NCBI RefSeq assembly: GCF_045635475.1
Contig: NZ_JBJGXI010000011.1
Coordinates: forward strand, 48,817 to 112,816
From: JBJGXI01 sp045635475
GTDB taxonomy: Bacteria > Bacillota > Bacilli > Bacillales > Amphibacillaceae
Length of the DNA stretch: 64,000 nt
Direction of reading: 5' to 3'
Each line of letters starts with the position of its first letter. Position 1 is the first letter of the stretch. Positions 54,206-63,947 of the stretch are shown here, in pieces. Both the position numbers and the translations under genes were made by a program. The notes beneath the pieces are model-generated. The model had not been told where the DNA came from, did no database searches, and saw only the letters and a program-made list of their open reading frames with translations.

Positions 54206-55227
54206 GCTGTAATTGTCACTCCTTGGCCTTCTGTAACTTTACCGATCACCGAAGCTACTTCCTTGTTAGCAGCAAGCAGATCTAATACTTGGTCAGCTTC
54301 GTTTTCAGAAACAATGACAGCCATTCCAATGCCCATATTGAATACGCCGAGCATGTCGCTAAATACTAGATTTGCTTTTTCTTGCAAGAAATTATAAACT
54401 GCTGGAATTTCCCAAGAGCCGGATTTAATCTCTACCCCTAAATCTGCTGGTAATGCACGTGGTAGGTTTTCATAAAAACCACCACCAGTAACATGGCTAA
54501 TTCCCTTAATTGTAACAGCTTCTTTTAATTGCTTGATCGTTTTTGCATATATTTTAGTCGGAGTAAGTAATACTTCTCCTAGTGTTTTTTCAAATTGACC
54601 GTAGTCTGATGTTAAATCGAGTTGATAATCTGCTACTATTTTTCTAACGAGTGAGTAGCCGTTCGAATGCAGTCCACTAGACGCGATACCGATGACAACA
54701 TCTCCGGCTTGGACGTGCTCGCCTGTAATTAGCTGTTTTTTGTCAGCAATTCCAACAACAAAGCCTGCTAAATCATATTCGCCATCCTGATACATACCTG
54801 GCATTTCAGCTGTTTCGCCACCAATCAAAGCAGCACCGCTCTCAACACAACCATCTGCGATTCCTTTTACAATTTGCTCAATTTTTTCCGGCTCATTTTT
54901 ACCACAAGCAATATAATCCAAGAAAAATAACGGATCAGCACCTTGGGCAACAATATCGTTCACACACATAGCGACCAAATCAATCCCTACTGTATCATGG
55001 ATATCTGTATCGAAGGCAAGCTTCAGCTTAGTACCAACGCCGTCTGTTCCGGATACGAGTACAGGCTCTTCATAGGAAAAAGAAGTTAATTCAAAAAGCC
55101 CGGCAAATGCACCGACACCGCCGATTACTTCTTTGCGGTTTGTTTTGTTTATATGTTTTTTCATTAAATCTACTGCTCGGTAGCCTGCGGTCACATCGAC
55201 GCCCGCTTGCTTATATATTTCACTCAT
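54202..55227 (-). CDS. purM: AIR synthetase
   Basis: 341 aa from ATG at 55227 (an adjoining GTG is too close to AAGGAG). Converts FGAM to AIR with ATP. Conserved YKQAGVDVTAGYRAV, SGTDGVGTKLKLAFD, GGETAEMPGMY and HVTGGGFYENLPR. The first gap in the coupled block, 51 bases, separates it from purF. Confidence 0.96.
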   Translation of the reverse strand: MSEIYKQAGVDVTAGYRAVDLMKKHINKTNRKEVIGGVGAFAGLFELTSFSYEEPVLVSGTDGVGTKLKLAFDTDIHDTVGIDLVAMCVNDIVAQGADPLFFLDYIACGKNEPEKIEQIVKGIADGCVESGAALIGGETAEMPGMYQDGEYDLAGFVVGIADKKQLITGEHVQAGDVVIGIASSGLHSNGYSLVRKIVADYQLDLTSDYGQFEKTLGEVLLTPTKIYAKTIKQLKEAVTIKGISHVTGGGFYENLPRALPADLGVEIKSGSWEIPAVYNFLQEKANLVFSDMLGVFNMGIGMAVIVSENEADQVLDLLAANKEVASVIGKVTEGQGVTITA

Positions 55228-55278
55228 CACTTTAGCTCCTTATCAAGGTATTTGGTCTACCCGTATCACACGGGATTT

Positions 55279-56688
55279 TTAGCCTTTATATGCAGGTAAC
55301 ACTGTGTCCGGATAAATTTCAGTAGGGTAATTACCTGTAAAGCAAGCGTTGCAAATACCTTGTTCGATTGAATCTTCGGTGACAATCGACTTTTCTAATC
55401 CATCTGTTGTTAAATAGGCTAAACTATCCGCTTCGATTAGTTCACGAATTTCCTCGATCGAATTATTCGAGGCTATAAGCTCACCTTTGTTCGAAGTATC
55501 AATGCCATAATAACAAGGGTTTTCGATAGGCGGGGAGGCAATACGAACGTGTACCTCTAGTGCACCTGCTTCCTTAAGCATTCGAACAATCCTTTTACTC
55601 GTAGTGCCGCGCACGATAGAATCATCAACCATAACGACCCGTTTGCCTTCCACAATACCACGTACAGCAGATAACTTCATTTTCACGCCTTGTTCACGTA
55701 ATTCCTGTGACGGCTGGATAAACGTACGACCAACATAGCGATTTTTTATCAAACCTAACTCGTACGGAATACCCGCTGCCTCCGAGTAACCGATCGCCGC
55801 CGATATACTAGAGTCTGGTACACCAGTGACAACATCGGCTTCGACTGGTGCTTCCGCCGCTAGTTGCTTGCCCATTTTTTTACGACTTGCATGGACGTTC
55901 GTACCATTCAAATCACTGTCAGGGCGGGAAAAATATACATACTCCATCGAGCAAAGTGTCCGTTGGAGAGGTGAAGCGAATTGCTTTGATGTAATCCCGT
56001 TATCATCAATAATTAGTAATTCACCTGGTTGCACTTCACGAATATAAGTTGCACCAATAATATCAAATGCACACGTTTCTGACGATACTACATACGCACC
56101 ACCGAGCATCCCGATCGATAGTGGACGTAATCCACGTGGATCTAAGGCGACAAATAGCTGCTCTTCTGTTAAAAGCGCAAGTGCATAGGCCCCTTTAATC
56201 ATCGATAAGGCAGAAGCAATCGCTTCTTCCATATTCAAATGGCCACTGCGCTTGATTAAGTGTGCCAGTACTTCTGTATCAGAGGTAGTTTGCAAAATAC
56301 TGCCTTGTGCCTCTAATTGGTTTTTCATTGCATTCGCATTCACTAGATTTCCGTTATGTGCTAGCGCCATGCTGTTTTTCTGGGAACGAAATAAAAGTGG
56401 CTGAACGTTCTCATATCCGCCACCACCTTGGGTTGCGTAGCGAACGTGACCAAGAGCAGCATTGCCTTTTAGTCGTGAAAACTCCCCCTGCTGAAATACT
56501 TCGTTAATCAAACCGATGCCTTTATGCAGGTGAAGTGCTTCACCATCACTTGTGACGATGCCTGCTCCTTCTTGCCCACGGTGCTGCAGGGCATGTAAGC
56601 CGTAATAAGTCATTTCAGCTGCTTTTTCATGTCCCCAAATTGCAAATACACCGCACTCTTCATTTAATCCCTTGATTTCAGCAAGCAT
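55279..56688 (-). CDS. purF: Glutamine PRPP amidotransferase
   Basis: 469 aa from ATG at 56688 (MLAEIKGLNEEC), with AAAGGGG upstream; the open frame runs six codons further. First committed step. An 11-residue propeptide precedes catalytic Cys12, as in B. subtilis. PRPP loop VMVDDSIVRGTTS; Fe-S cysteines include those in CNACFTG. Overlaps the end of purL by 25 bases. Confidence 0.96.
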   Translation of the reverse strand: MLAEIKGLNEECGVFAIWGHEKAAEMTYYGLHALQHRGQEGAGIVTSDGEALHLHKGIGLINEVFQQGEFSRLKGNAALGHVRYATQGGGGYENVQPLLFRSQKNSMALAHNGNLVNANAMKNQLEAQGSILQTTSDTEVLAHLIKRSGHLNMEEAIASALSMIKGAYALALLTEEQLFVALDPRGLRPLSIGMLGGAYVVSSETCAFDIIGATYIREVQPGELLIIDDNGITSKQFASPLQRTLCSMEYVYFSRPDSDLNGTNVHASRKKMGKQLAAEAPVEADVVTGVPDSSISAAIGYSEAAGIPYELGLIKNRYVGRTFIQPSQELREQGVKMKLSAVRGIVEGKRVVMVDDSIVRGTTSKRIVRMLKEAGALEVHVRIASPPIENPCYYGIDTSNKGELIASNNSIEEIRELIEADSLAYLTTDGLEKSIVTEDSIEQGICNACFTGNYPTEIYPDTVLPAYKG

Positions 56689-58889
56689 GGTATAGCCCCT
56701 TTCCATAATGCTTTCAAGCCTTCAACTTCCGTATCAATCGTCATTTGTTCGTTAACTTTTATGTTCATGATACCGTCTGCTGTAACGTCACCAATATACG
56801 CTGCGTCTGTAACCTGTGCTTCGAACGCCTGGCGATTTGCTTGGGTAACAGATATAAGGAAACGTGACTGTGTTTCACTGAATAGTTCTACCGTCGCATC
56901 ACCAGATAAACTTATGTCACAACCTAATTGTTTATCGAATAAGCTTTCCGCTATGGCTACGGCTAAGCCACCCTCTGCAAGATCATGTGCAGAAGCAACT
57001 AACCCTGACCGAATTGCTTGTAATAGAGCACTTTGGCGCGTTGCTTCCACAGTTAAGTCAATCGCTGGTGCTTTACCAAAATAATTATTTTCTAACATGT
57101 TTTGCAGTTCACTTCCACCAAACTCATGTCTCGCCGCTCCGATTACATAAATCGCATCTCCTTCTGATTGGAAGAAAGATGGGGTAATATGTTCAACCGA
57201 ATCGTGTAATCCGACCATGCCAACAACAGGTGTTGGGAAGATTGCTTGCCCGTTTGTTTCGTTGTATAAAGATACGTTACCGCTGATAACTGGTGTGCCA
57301 AGCGCTAAACATGCTGCACTCATACCGTCGACGCTTTTTTCCATTTGCCAAAAGTTTTCCGGTTTATCGGGATTTCCGAAGTTTAAGCCGTCGGTTAATG
57401 CTAACGGTTTGGCACCTGAACAAATGATATTACGTGCTGCTTCAGCAACCGCAATTTTTCCACCTGTTTCTGGATCTAAATAAATGTAACGAGAATTACA
57501 ATCTGTTGTCATTGCTAATGCTTTATCTGTGCCACGCACGCGTAACACGGCGGCATCTGATCCAGGTGTGACAACTGTATTCGTTTGTACCATTGAATCA
57601 TATTGGTCATACACCCATTCTTTACTAGCGATCGTTGGTTGCTGTAAGAGTGCTTGTAATGCTTGTTGATGGTCTTTCACACTAGGCATATAAGCTTCCA
57701 TCGTCTGGAACTGTTCAAAATAAGCCGGTACCGCAGATGCTTTATAATAAACTGGTGCGTCTTCTGCTAATGAATCAACTGGAATATCTGCAACAACCTC
57801 GCCTTTATGTAACAGACGGAATTGTTTATCCTCGGTTACCTTACCTACTGGTACTGCTTCAAGTCCATACTTGTTAAAAACATCGATGATCTCTTGCTCC
57901 TGCCCTTGCTTGACGACAAGTAGCATCCGCTCTTGTGATTCTGACAGCATCAATTCGTATGGCGTCATGTTTAATTCACGTTGTGGAACAAGGTCAAGGT
58001 TCATTTCCAAGCCAGTGCCTGCTTTACTTGCCATCTCACTTGCTGACGATGTTAAACCCGCTGCACCCATATCTTGAATACCGATCAGCGCCTCCGAATG
58101 AATAACCTCTAAACATGCTTCAATTTGTAATTTTTCCATAAAAGGATCGCCAACCTGCACGGATGGACGCTTACTTTCCGACTCTTCCGATAAGTCTTCA
58201 GATGCAAAAGTTGCGCCGTGAATACCGTCACGACCTGTAGGTGGCCCTGCATAAATGACTGTATTTCCTACTCCTGCAGCAATTCCTTTTTGAATATCTT
58301 TATGATCAATAATTCCAACACACATTGCGTTAACGAGTGGATTGCCTTCATAACAATTATCAAATTGAACTTCACCGCCAACGGTTGGCACACCAACACA
58401 GTTGCCGTAACCTGCGATTCCATTGACTACCTCTTCAAATAAATATTTAACGCGATTTGAATCTAAATTACCGAACCGCAAAGAATTTAACACGGCAACT
58501 GGACGAGCGCCCATCGAGAATACGTCACGGATAATCCCACCAACACCTGTAGCAGCACCTTGATAAGGCTCTACAGCAGATGGATGATTGTGGCTTTCCA
58601 CTTTAAATACAACTGCTTTCCCGTCACCAATATCAACGATTCCAGCCCCTTCACCAGGACCTTGCAGTACGTGTGCGCCCTCTGTCGGGAATTTCTTCAA
58701 TAGTGGTTTGGAAGTTTTGTAGCTGCAATGCTCCGACCACATCACCGAGAAAATCCCAGTCTCTGTAAAGTTCGGACGACGACCTAAAATCGTTTTGACT
58801 TTTTGATATTCTTCATCTGTTAATCCCATATCGCGGTAAAGGCGGTCTTGTTCAACTACTTCTGGGCTAATCTCAGGCGCTTGCAACAT
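56664..58889 (-). CDS. purL: FGAM synthase large subunit
   Basis: 741 aa small-type PurL that works with PurS and PurQ to turn FGAR into FGAM. GIFSVMWSEHCSYK, VFKVESHNHPSAVEPYQGAA, GAVLNS-like region RPVAVLNSLRFG, AHDLAEGGLAVAIAE. Starts inside purQ (17-base overlap). Confidence 0.97.
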   Translation of the reverse strand: MLQAPEISPEVVEQDRLYRDMGLTDEEYQKVKTILGRRPNFTETGIFSVMWSEHCSYKTSKPLLKKFPTEGAHVLQGPGEGAGIVDIGDGKAVVFKVESHNHPSAVEPYQGAATGVGGIIRDVFSMGARPVAVLNSLRFGNLDSNRVKYLFEEVVNGIAGYGNCVGVPTVGGEVQFDNCYEGNPLVNAMCVGIIDHKDIQKGIAAGVGNTVIYAGPPTGRDGIHGATFASEDLSEESESKRPSVQVGDPFMEKLQIEACLEVIHSEALIGIQDMGAAGLTSSASEMASKAGTGLEMNLDLVPQRELNMTPYELMLSESQERMLLVVKQGQEQEIIDVFNKYGLEAVPVGKVTEDKQFRLLHKGEVVADIPVDSLAEDAPVYYKASAVPAYFEQFQTMEAYMPSVKDHQQALQALLQQPTIASKEWVYDQYDSMVQTNTVVTPGSDAAVLRVRGTDKALAMTTDCNSRYIYLDPETGGKIAVAEAARNIICSGAKPLALTDGLNFGNPDKPENFWQMEKSVDGMSAACLALGTPVISGNVSLYNETNGQAIFPTPVVGMVGLHDSVEHITPSFFQSEGDAIYVIGAARHEFGGSELQNMLENNYFGKAPAIDLTVEATRQSALLQAIRSGLVASAHDLAEGGLAVAIAESLFDKQLGCDISLSGDATVELFSETQSRFLISVTQANRQAFEAQVTDAAYIGDVTADGIMNIKVNEQMTIDTEVEGLKALWKGAIPCLLKSRD

Positions 58890-59556
58890 GTGTTTCCCTC
58901 CAATGATTCACTACTGATTTAAATAGCTTCAAACCGTCATCTCCACCGAGCAATGCTTCTACTGCACGTTCTGGGTGCGGCATCATCCCTAATACGTTAC
59001 CAGCTTCATTCACAATTCCAGCAATGTCACTTACCGAGCCATTCGGATTGTTTGCATAGGTGAACACGATTTGATTGTTCGATTGTAGCTGTGCTAGTGT
59101 TGCTTCGTCACAATAATAATTTCCTTCGCCGTGTGCAATTGGCAATGCAATCGTTTCTGCTTGTGTATATGCAGAGGTGAACATGGATTCGTTGTTTTGT
59201 ACGACTAAATCTTCAAAATGGCACATGAATTTTAAATTTTTGTTGCGCAGCATCGCCCCTGGAAGTAAGCCTGCTTCTAAAAGAATCTGGAATCCATTAC
59301 AAACACCTAAGATGGGAACACCTTTGGCTGCTTGTTGTTTTAATTGATTGACGATCGCTGACGTTGAGGCAATTGCCCCTGTGCGAAGGTAGTCTCCATA
59401 AGAAAATCCACCTGGCAGTAAAATAGCGTCATAGTCTTCTAGATTTGCATCTTGGTACCACACTAAATCTGCTTCTTCTCCTAAGCTATCTTTAGCTGCA
59501 TGGTACATGTCTCTGTCACAGTTTGATCCCGGAAAAACAACAACGGCAAATTTCAC
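58873..59556 (-). CDS. purQ: FGAM synthase glutaminase subunit
   Basis: 227 aa class I glutamine amidotransferase. FAVVVFPGSNCDRDM, catalytic Cys in LGVCNGFQIL, His/Glu in MMPHPERAVE. GTG start overlapping the purS stop (GTGA). Confidence 0.97.
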   Translation of the reverse strand: MKFAVVVFPGSNCDRDMYHAAKDSLGEEADLVWYQDANLEDYDAILLPGGFSYGDYLRTGAIASTSAIVNQLKQQAAKGVPILGVCNGFQILLEAGLLPGAMLRNKNLKFMCHFEDLVVQNNESMFTSAYTQAETIALPIAHGEGNYYCDEATLAQLQSNNQIVFTYANNPNGSVSDIAGIVNEAGNVLGMMPHPERAVEALLGGDDGLKLFKSVVNHWRETHVASA

Positions 59557-59804
59557 TGCGTAACACCTTCCTCAATCGTATAGGAATAATCCTCAATGAC
59601 TGGATTAGCTAGTAATTTTGCACACATGTCTTCTACTTGCTTTTCGACATCACCGTTATCTGCTAACTCAAGCTCCATATATTTCCCAACACGTGCTTGC
59701 TGTACTTCTGCAAACCCTAGTGTATTTAATGACTCTTGTACTGCTTTACCTTGAGGGTCTAATACGCCCGGCTTTAATGTAATGTAAATTTTCACTTTTT
59801 TCAT
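59553..59804 (-). CDS. purS: FGAM synthase subunit PurS
   Basis: 83 aa bridging subunit of the PurLQS complex. KIYITLKPGVLDPQGKAV and VRVGKYMELEL-type core (ARVGKYMELEL). Start overlaps the purC stop (ATGA). Confidence 0.96.
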   Translation of the reverse strand: MKKVKIYITLKPGVLDPQGKAVQESLNTLGFAEVQQARVGKYMELELADNGDVEKQVEDMCAKLLANPVIEDYSYTIEEGVTQ

Positions 59805-60514
59805 TTTACTGCCTCCAGTCGATTAAGAATGTTGTCATACACGTCCAGCAAATCGCCTAAACCTTCACGAAACACGTCTTTATCCATCTTCTTGCCTGTA
59901 TCTTTATCCCAAAGCCGGCACGTATCTGGTGATACTTCATCCGACAATACAATCTTTCCATCTACGTTTCTACCAAACTCTAATTTGAAGTCGACTAATA
60001 CAAGATTAATACCAAGGAAGAACTTTTGTAACTGTTCGTTTACCTGAAGAGCCGCTGACTTAATTTCGGCAATTTCTTCTAAGCTAACATCGGTTAATAA
60101 TAAGGCATGATCATCGCTCATAAGCGGATCACCGAGCGCATCATTTTTGTAATAAAACTCAACAAGTGATGGTGTGAATGCTGTTTTTTCTTCAATTCCG
60201 AAGCGACGGGTAATACTTCCTGCTGCAAGGTTACGAACGACGACTTCAATCGGAATAATTGTCGTTTTTTGTACGAGCTGTTCGGTATCGTTTAACACCC
60301 GTTCGAAATGACTTGCAACACCTTTTTCATGCAAAAACTCAAATACCTTAGCGGATATTAAATTGTTGTATCTGCCTTTACCAGTAAACGTTGCTTTCTT
60401 TTCGCCGTTAAATGCTGTTGCATCATTTTTATAAGACAAGACTAACTGTGTATCATCTCCAACTACTGTAAACACTTGCTTCGCTTTACCTTCGTACAAA
60501 AGTTCACCCTTCAT
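59801..60514 (-). CDS. purC: SAICAR synthetase
   Basis: 237 aa from ATG at 60514, six bases after GAGGTG; seven extra in-frame codons upstream lack a site. Joins CAIR and aspartate. LLYEGKAKQVF, SYKNDATAFNG, VVRNLAAGS, LVDFKLEFG and SPDTCRLWD. A MITE-like element separates it from purB. Confidence 0.96.
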   Translation of the reverse strand: MKGELLYEGKAKQVFTVVGDDTQLVLSYKNDATAFNGEKKATFTGKGRYNNLISAKVFEFLHEKGVASHFERVLNDTEQLVQKTTIIPIEVVVRNLAAGSITRRFGIEEKTAFTPSLVEFYYKNDALGDPLMSDDHALLLTDVSLEEIAEIKSAALQVNEQLQKFFLGINLVLVDFKLEFGRNVDGKIVLSDEVSPDTCRLWDKDTGKKMDKDVFREGLGDLLDVYDNILNRLEAVK

Positions 60515-60550
60515 CTTGTTCACCTCAATTAGCAATTTTGGTTAGTACCT

Positions 60551-60739
60551 TATAGAGGATGTTCAAAAAGTCCCAATTAATCACAACGATTATTCAAGTA
60601 GCTTACCCGATGTCGAATATTGGAATCAGCCGAAAAATCCGGTCATCATGTAGGTTCTGTCTACACTCCGGTCTTCTTTTTCTAGCTTCATCCAATCTTC
60701 TCGATGCTAAAAACGGAACTTTTTGAACACGCACTTATA
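60551..60739. mobile_element. MITE-like element, copy 3, inside the pur operon
   Basis: 189 bp with ends TATAGAGGATGTTCAAAAAG and, inverted, CTATAAGTGCGTGTTCAAAA. Interior nearly identical to copy 2. Its right end provides the purB stop codon (TAA at 60735-60737). It fills the whole purB-purC gap and would be transcribed within the operon mRNA as a foldable spacer. Confidence 0.85.
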
Positions 60740-62027
60740 GTCCGATTTTAGTAAAAATCTTATCGACATTTTTCAGATGATACGTATAGTCAAAGCAGTC
60801 TGCAATTTGTTCTGCAGAAAGTAAATTTGTAATTTTCGACTCTGCTTCTACTAGTTCTCTAAACGATATCCCGTTTTCCCATGCCTTCATTGCATTTGGC
60901 TGCACTAAATCGTATGCTTCTTCTCTGCTCATGCCTTGGTCGATTAACGATAACAACACACGTTGTGAGAAAATAACGCCATATGTTTTGTCGATGTTTG
61001 CCTTCATATTTTCCGGGAACACGGTTAAGTTTTTGACGATGTTGCTAAAACGACTCAACATATAGTCAAGTGCAATTGTAGCATCTGGCAAAATTACACG
61101 TTCCGCAGATGAATGTGAAATATCACGTTCATGCCAAAGCGATACATTTTCATAAGCTGTCATCATATAGCCACGAATTACTCTTGCCATACCAGTCATA
61201 TTTTCTGACCCGATTGGGTTACGTTTATGTGGCATTGCAGACGATCCTTTTTGTCCTTTAGCGAAAAATTCTTCCACTTCTCGTGTTTCTGTTTTTTGCA
61301 GACCACGAATTTCGGTTGCGAATTTTTCAATTGATGTCGCAATTAACGCTAGTGTCGACATGTACTGCGCATGACGATCACGTTGTAATGTTTGTGTAGA
61401 AACTGGTGCAGCAGCAAGGCCCAATTTTTTACAAACATACTCTTCAACGAACGGGTCGATGTTAGCATACGTGCCAACCGCTCCAGAAAGTTTACCCGTT
61501 TCAATCGTGTTCGCAGCTGCTTCAAAGCGCTCCAAATTACGCTTCATTTCTTCATACCAAAGCGCCATTTTCAAACCAAACGTAGTAGGTTCTGCGTGAA
61601 CACCATGGGTTCTGCCCATTTGGACGGTATGCTTATGTTCGATTGCTTTAGCTTTTAAAATTTCAACAAAACGTTCCAAATCACTACGCAATATGTTGTT
61701 TGCTTGTTTTAATAAGTAAGATAATGCTGTATCAACCACATCGGTAGAAGTTAAACCATAGTGAACCCATTTACGTTCTTCGCCTACCGTTTCCGATACG
61801 GCACGTGTAAATGCAACAACGTCATGTCTTGTTTCTTGTTCAATTTCTAAAATGCGATTAACATCAAAGGATGCTTTCTCGCGCAACTTTTGTACATCTT
61901 GTTTCGGAATAACACCAAGCTCACTCCACGCTTCACAAGCGAGTAGCTCCACTTCCAACCATGCTTGATATTTGTTTTCCTCTGTCCAAATCGCACCCAT
62001 TTCTTCTCTTGTATAGCGACCGATCAT
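60735..62027 (-). CDS. purB: Adenylosuccinate lyase
   Basis: 430 aa from MIGRYTREEMG at 62027, nine bases after AGGAGG. Acts twice: SAICAR to AICAR and adenylosuccinate to AMP. Fumarase-superfamily signature GSSAMPHKRNP, TSTDVVDTA and GRTHGVHAEPTT (catalytic His). C-terminus KIFTKIGL ends exactly where the MITE-like element begins. Confidence 0.97.
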   Translation of the reverse strand: MIGRYTREEMGAIWTEENKYQAWLEVELLACEAWSELGVIPKQDVQKLREKASFDVNRILEIEQETRHDVVAFTRAVSETVGEERKWVHYGLTSTDVVDTALSYLLKQANNILRSDLERFVEILKAKAIEHKHTVQMGRTHGVHAEPTTFGLKMALWYEEMKRNLERFEAAANTIETGKLSGAVGTYANIDPFVEEYVCKKLGLAAAPVSTQTLQRDRHAQYMSTLALIATSIEKFATEIRGLQKTETREVEEFFAKGQKGSSAMPHKRNPIGSENMTGMARVIRGYMMTAYENVSLWHERDISHSSAERVILPDATIALDYMLSRFSNIVKNLTVFPENMKANIDKTYGVIFSQRVLLSLIDQGMSREEAYDLVQPNAMKAWENGISFRELVEAESKITNLLSAEQIADCFDYTYHLKNVDKIFTKIGL

Positions 62028-62072
62028 AATCATTTTCCTCCTATTTGTCTGAATCAAAAATTGACTAGTCTA

Positions 62073-63200
62073 TCAAACTTTTTCCGTAATTCGTAGATTG
62101 TCAGCAACAATTTGCTCGAGCTCTGGAAGACTGTTGCCAACGTATGTGACATGCCCCATTTTTCGTTTGTCTTTAATTTCTTTTTTTCCGTACACGTGCA
62201 CATGTGCCTGTTCATATATTTCTGGCGTTTCTGTAAAAGCAGTCACATCGTCGCCTAGTAGGTTAATCATCACACTAGCACCGTGAAACTTGATTGGTGC
62301 AAGTGGTAAACCACAAATTGCACGCATATGCTGCTCGAATTGTGACACGCTGCACGCTTCAATTGTAAAGTGACCAGAGTTATGTGGGCGTGGTGCCATT
62401 TCGTTAATGTAGATGTCTTCACCAACAACAAACATTTCGATTGCAAATGTGCCGACAACCTCTATTGCCTCCGCTACTCGTGCCGCTACATCCAATGCCT
62501 GCTCTGTCACTGAATTGGAGACTCTGGCTGGTGCGGTAGTTTTATGTAAAATATGATTTTTATGCTCATTTTCTGCTAACGGAAAGTAGCTGATATTTCC
62601 GTCTATTGTTCTCGTAAATACAACGGAAACTTCCTTATCGAACTTTATCCATTGTTCTACAATACAGCGTCCATTTTTTTGTATAAATTGAGTTGCTATA
62701 TCGAGATCTTGAAGTGAAGTAAGCTGAAGCTGCCCTTTACCGTCGTATCCACCTCGACAAGTTTTAATAACAGCCGGCAAGCCAACTGTATCAAACGCTT
62801 GCTTTAGTTCTTGTCCTGTCTCCACAACCTTAAATGGTGCAACTGGAAGTCCATTTTCAGCAAGCACTGTTTTTTCTTGCTCGCGATCTTGCGTTATTTT
62901 TAAAAGTTGCGATCCTTGCGGTAAACATCCCTTTGTTTCCAATAACCGAGCTGCTGTTAGATCAACATTTTCAAATTCATATGTCACAACATCACTTTTA
63001 TTAGCTAACTGTGCGATCGCATCCAGGTCATCATACTTAGCAACAATCTGTTCATCACTCACCTGTGCTGCTGGACAATCTGGTGTTGGGTCTAATACGA
63101 CAATTTTATAGCCCATATGCTTTGCCGCCATCGCCATCATTCGCCCAAGCTGTCCTCCACCTAAAATTCCTATAGTGCTTCCAGGTAACAGACTATTCAT
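62073..63200 (-). CDS. purK: N5-CAIR synthetase (ATPase subunit)
   Basis: 375 aa from ATG at 63200; a TTG two codons earlier is possible. ATP-grasp: GILGGGQLGRMMAMAA, YEFENVD, KTCRGGYDGKGQ, VEQWIKFDKEVSVV and NEMAPRPHNSGH. Start overlaps the purE stop. Confidence 0.96.
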   Translation of the reverse strand: MNSLLPGSTIGILGGGQLGRMMAMAAKHMGYKIVVLDPTPDCPAAQVSDEQIVAKYDDLDAIAQLANKSDVVTYEFENVDLTAARLLETKGCLPQGSQLLKITQDREQEKTVLAENGLPVAPFKVVETGQELKQAFDTVGLPAVIKTCRGGYDGKGQLQLTSLQDLDIATQFIQKNGRCIVEQWIKFDKEVSVVFTRTIDGNISYFPLAENEHKNHILHKTTAPARVSNSVTEQALDVAARVAEAIEVVGTFAIEMFVVGEDIYINEMAPRPHNSGHFTIEACSVSQFEQHMRAICGLPLAPIKFHGASVMINLLGDDVTAFTETPEIYEQAHVHVYGKKEIKDKRKMGHVTYVGNSLPELEQIVADNLRITEKV

Positions 63201-63684
63201 CTTCAAGCTGCTCCCTCATTTCATCTACTTTTGCTTTCATTTGTTTGCGATAATGATTCAACCGTTCGGCAACTTTTTCATCCGCACTTCCAATGATTTG
63301 TGCTGCTAAAAGACCAGCGTTCATCGCTCCTGCTTTTCCAATCGCTACTGTTGCAACTGGAACACCTGCAGGCATTTGTACGATAGAAAGCAGCGAATCT
63401 AATCCATTTAAGCTTTTTGATTGCACGGGCACGCCAATCACAGGTAACGTTGTTTTTGCTGCTACCATGCCTGGCAGATGGGCTGCTCCACCAGCTCCTG
63501 CGATAATTGTTTTCATTCCTTTTTCTCTCGCCTGCTCCGCATACTGAAACATATCTTCCGGTGTTCGGTGAGCAGATATTATTTCTTTCTCATAAGAGAT
63601 GTTCAACTCTTCTAGGATCGTACATGTATGTTTCATCGTTTCCCAATCAGAAATACTTCCCATGATCACACCAACAGTTGCCAT
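63193..63684 (-). CDS. purE: N5-CAIR mutase
   Basis: 163 aa from ATG at 63684, eight bases after GAGG. GVIMGSISDWETMK, EIISAHRTPEDMF (active His) and AGAGGAAHLPGMVA. First gene of the operon behind the riboswitch leader. Confidence 0.96.
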   Translation of the reverse strand: MATVGVIMGSISDWETMKHTCTILEELNISYEKEIISAHRTPEDMFQYAEQAREKGMKTIIAGAGGAAHLPGMVAAKTTLPVIGVPVQSKSLNGLDSLLSIVQMPAGVPVATVAIGKAGAMNAGLLAAQIIGSADEKVAERLNHYRKQMKAKVDEMREQLEDE

Positions 63685-63775
63685 CACTTTTGCCTCTTTT
63701 CTTTATAAGTAGTACGTATTTTTTCGATTAATAGCGATTTACGCCCTGTAGTTATACTATTTACACACAACAAAA

Positions 63776-63815
63776 GCCTATTCATCTCCTATGAAATAAG
63801 AGAAGATGAATAGGC
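63776..63815 (-). terminator. Riboswitch-controlled intrinsic terminator
   Basis: Minus strand GCCTATTCATCTTCT (63815-63801) and AGGAGATGAATAGGC (63790-63776) form a 15-bp stem with one wobble, loop CTTATTTCAT, followed by TTTTG. It stands between the aptamer and purE, where formation would stop transcription when guanine is bound. Confidence 0.85.
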
Positions 63816-63882
63816 ATACGTCAATCACTCATATATGCATTCGTAACAATCATTGTTGGTCTTCACACAATGATTCATCTTC

Positions 63883-63947
63883 CCTCATAGTCCATCATTT
63901 ACGGTGATGGGTAGAGACTCTGGGCCATATTCCCATATTATACGAGG
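63883..63947 (-). promoter_or_regulatory. Guanine-type purine riboswitch aptamer
   Basis: Minus-strand leader of purE. P1 arms CCTCGTA and TATGAGG close the aptamer. Conserved joining sequences TATAAT, GGGAATATGGCCC (P2), TTTCTACC-like CTCTACC, CCGTAAATG (P3 loop) and GACTATG are present. The base at the specificity position in GACTATG is C, which means guanine/hypoxanthine, not adenine (which has U). The promoter lies in the last 50 bases of the window or beyond; no clear hexamer pair was found. Confidence 0.92.

Noticed and set aside
63883..63947. Adenine riboswitch
   Set aside because: The specificity base in GACTATG is C, not U, so the aptamer is of the guanine type.
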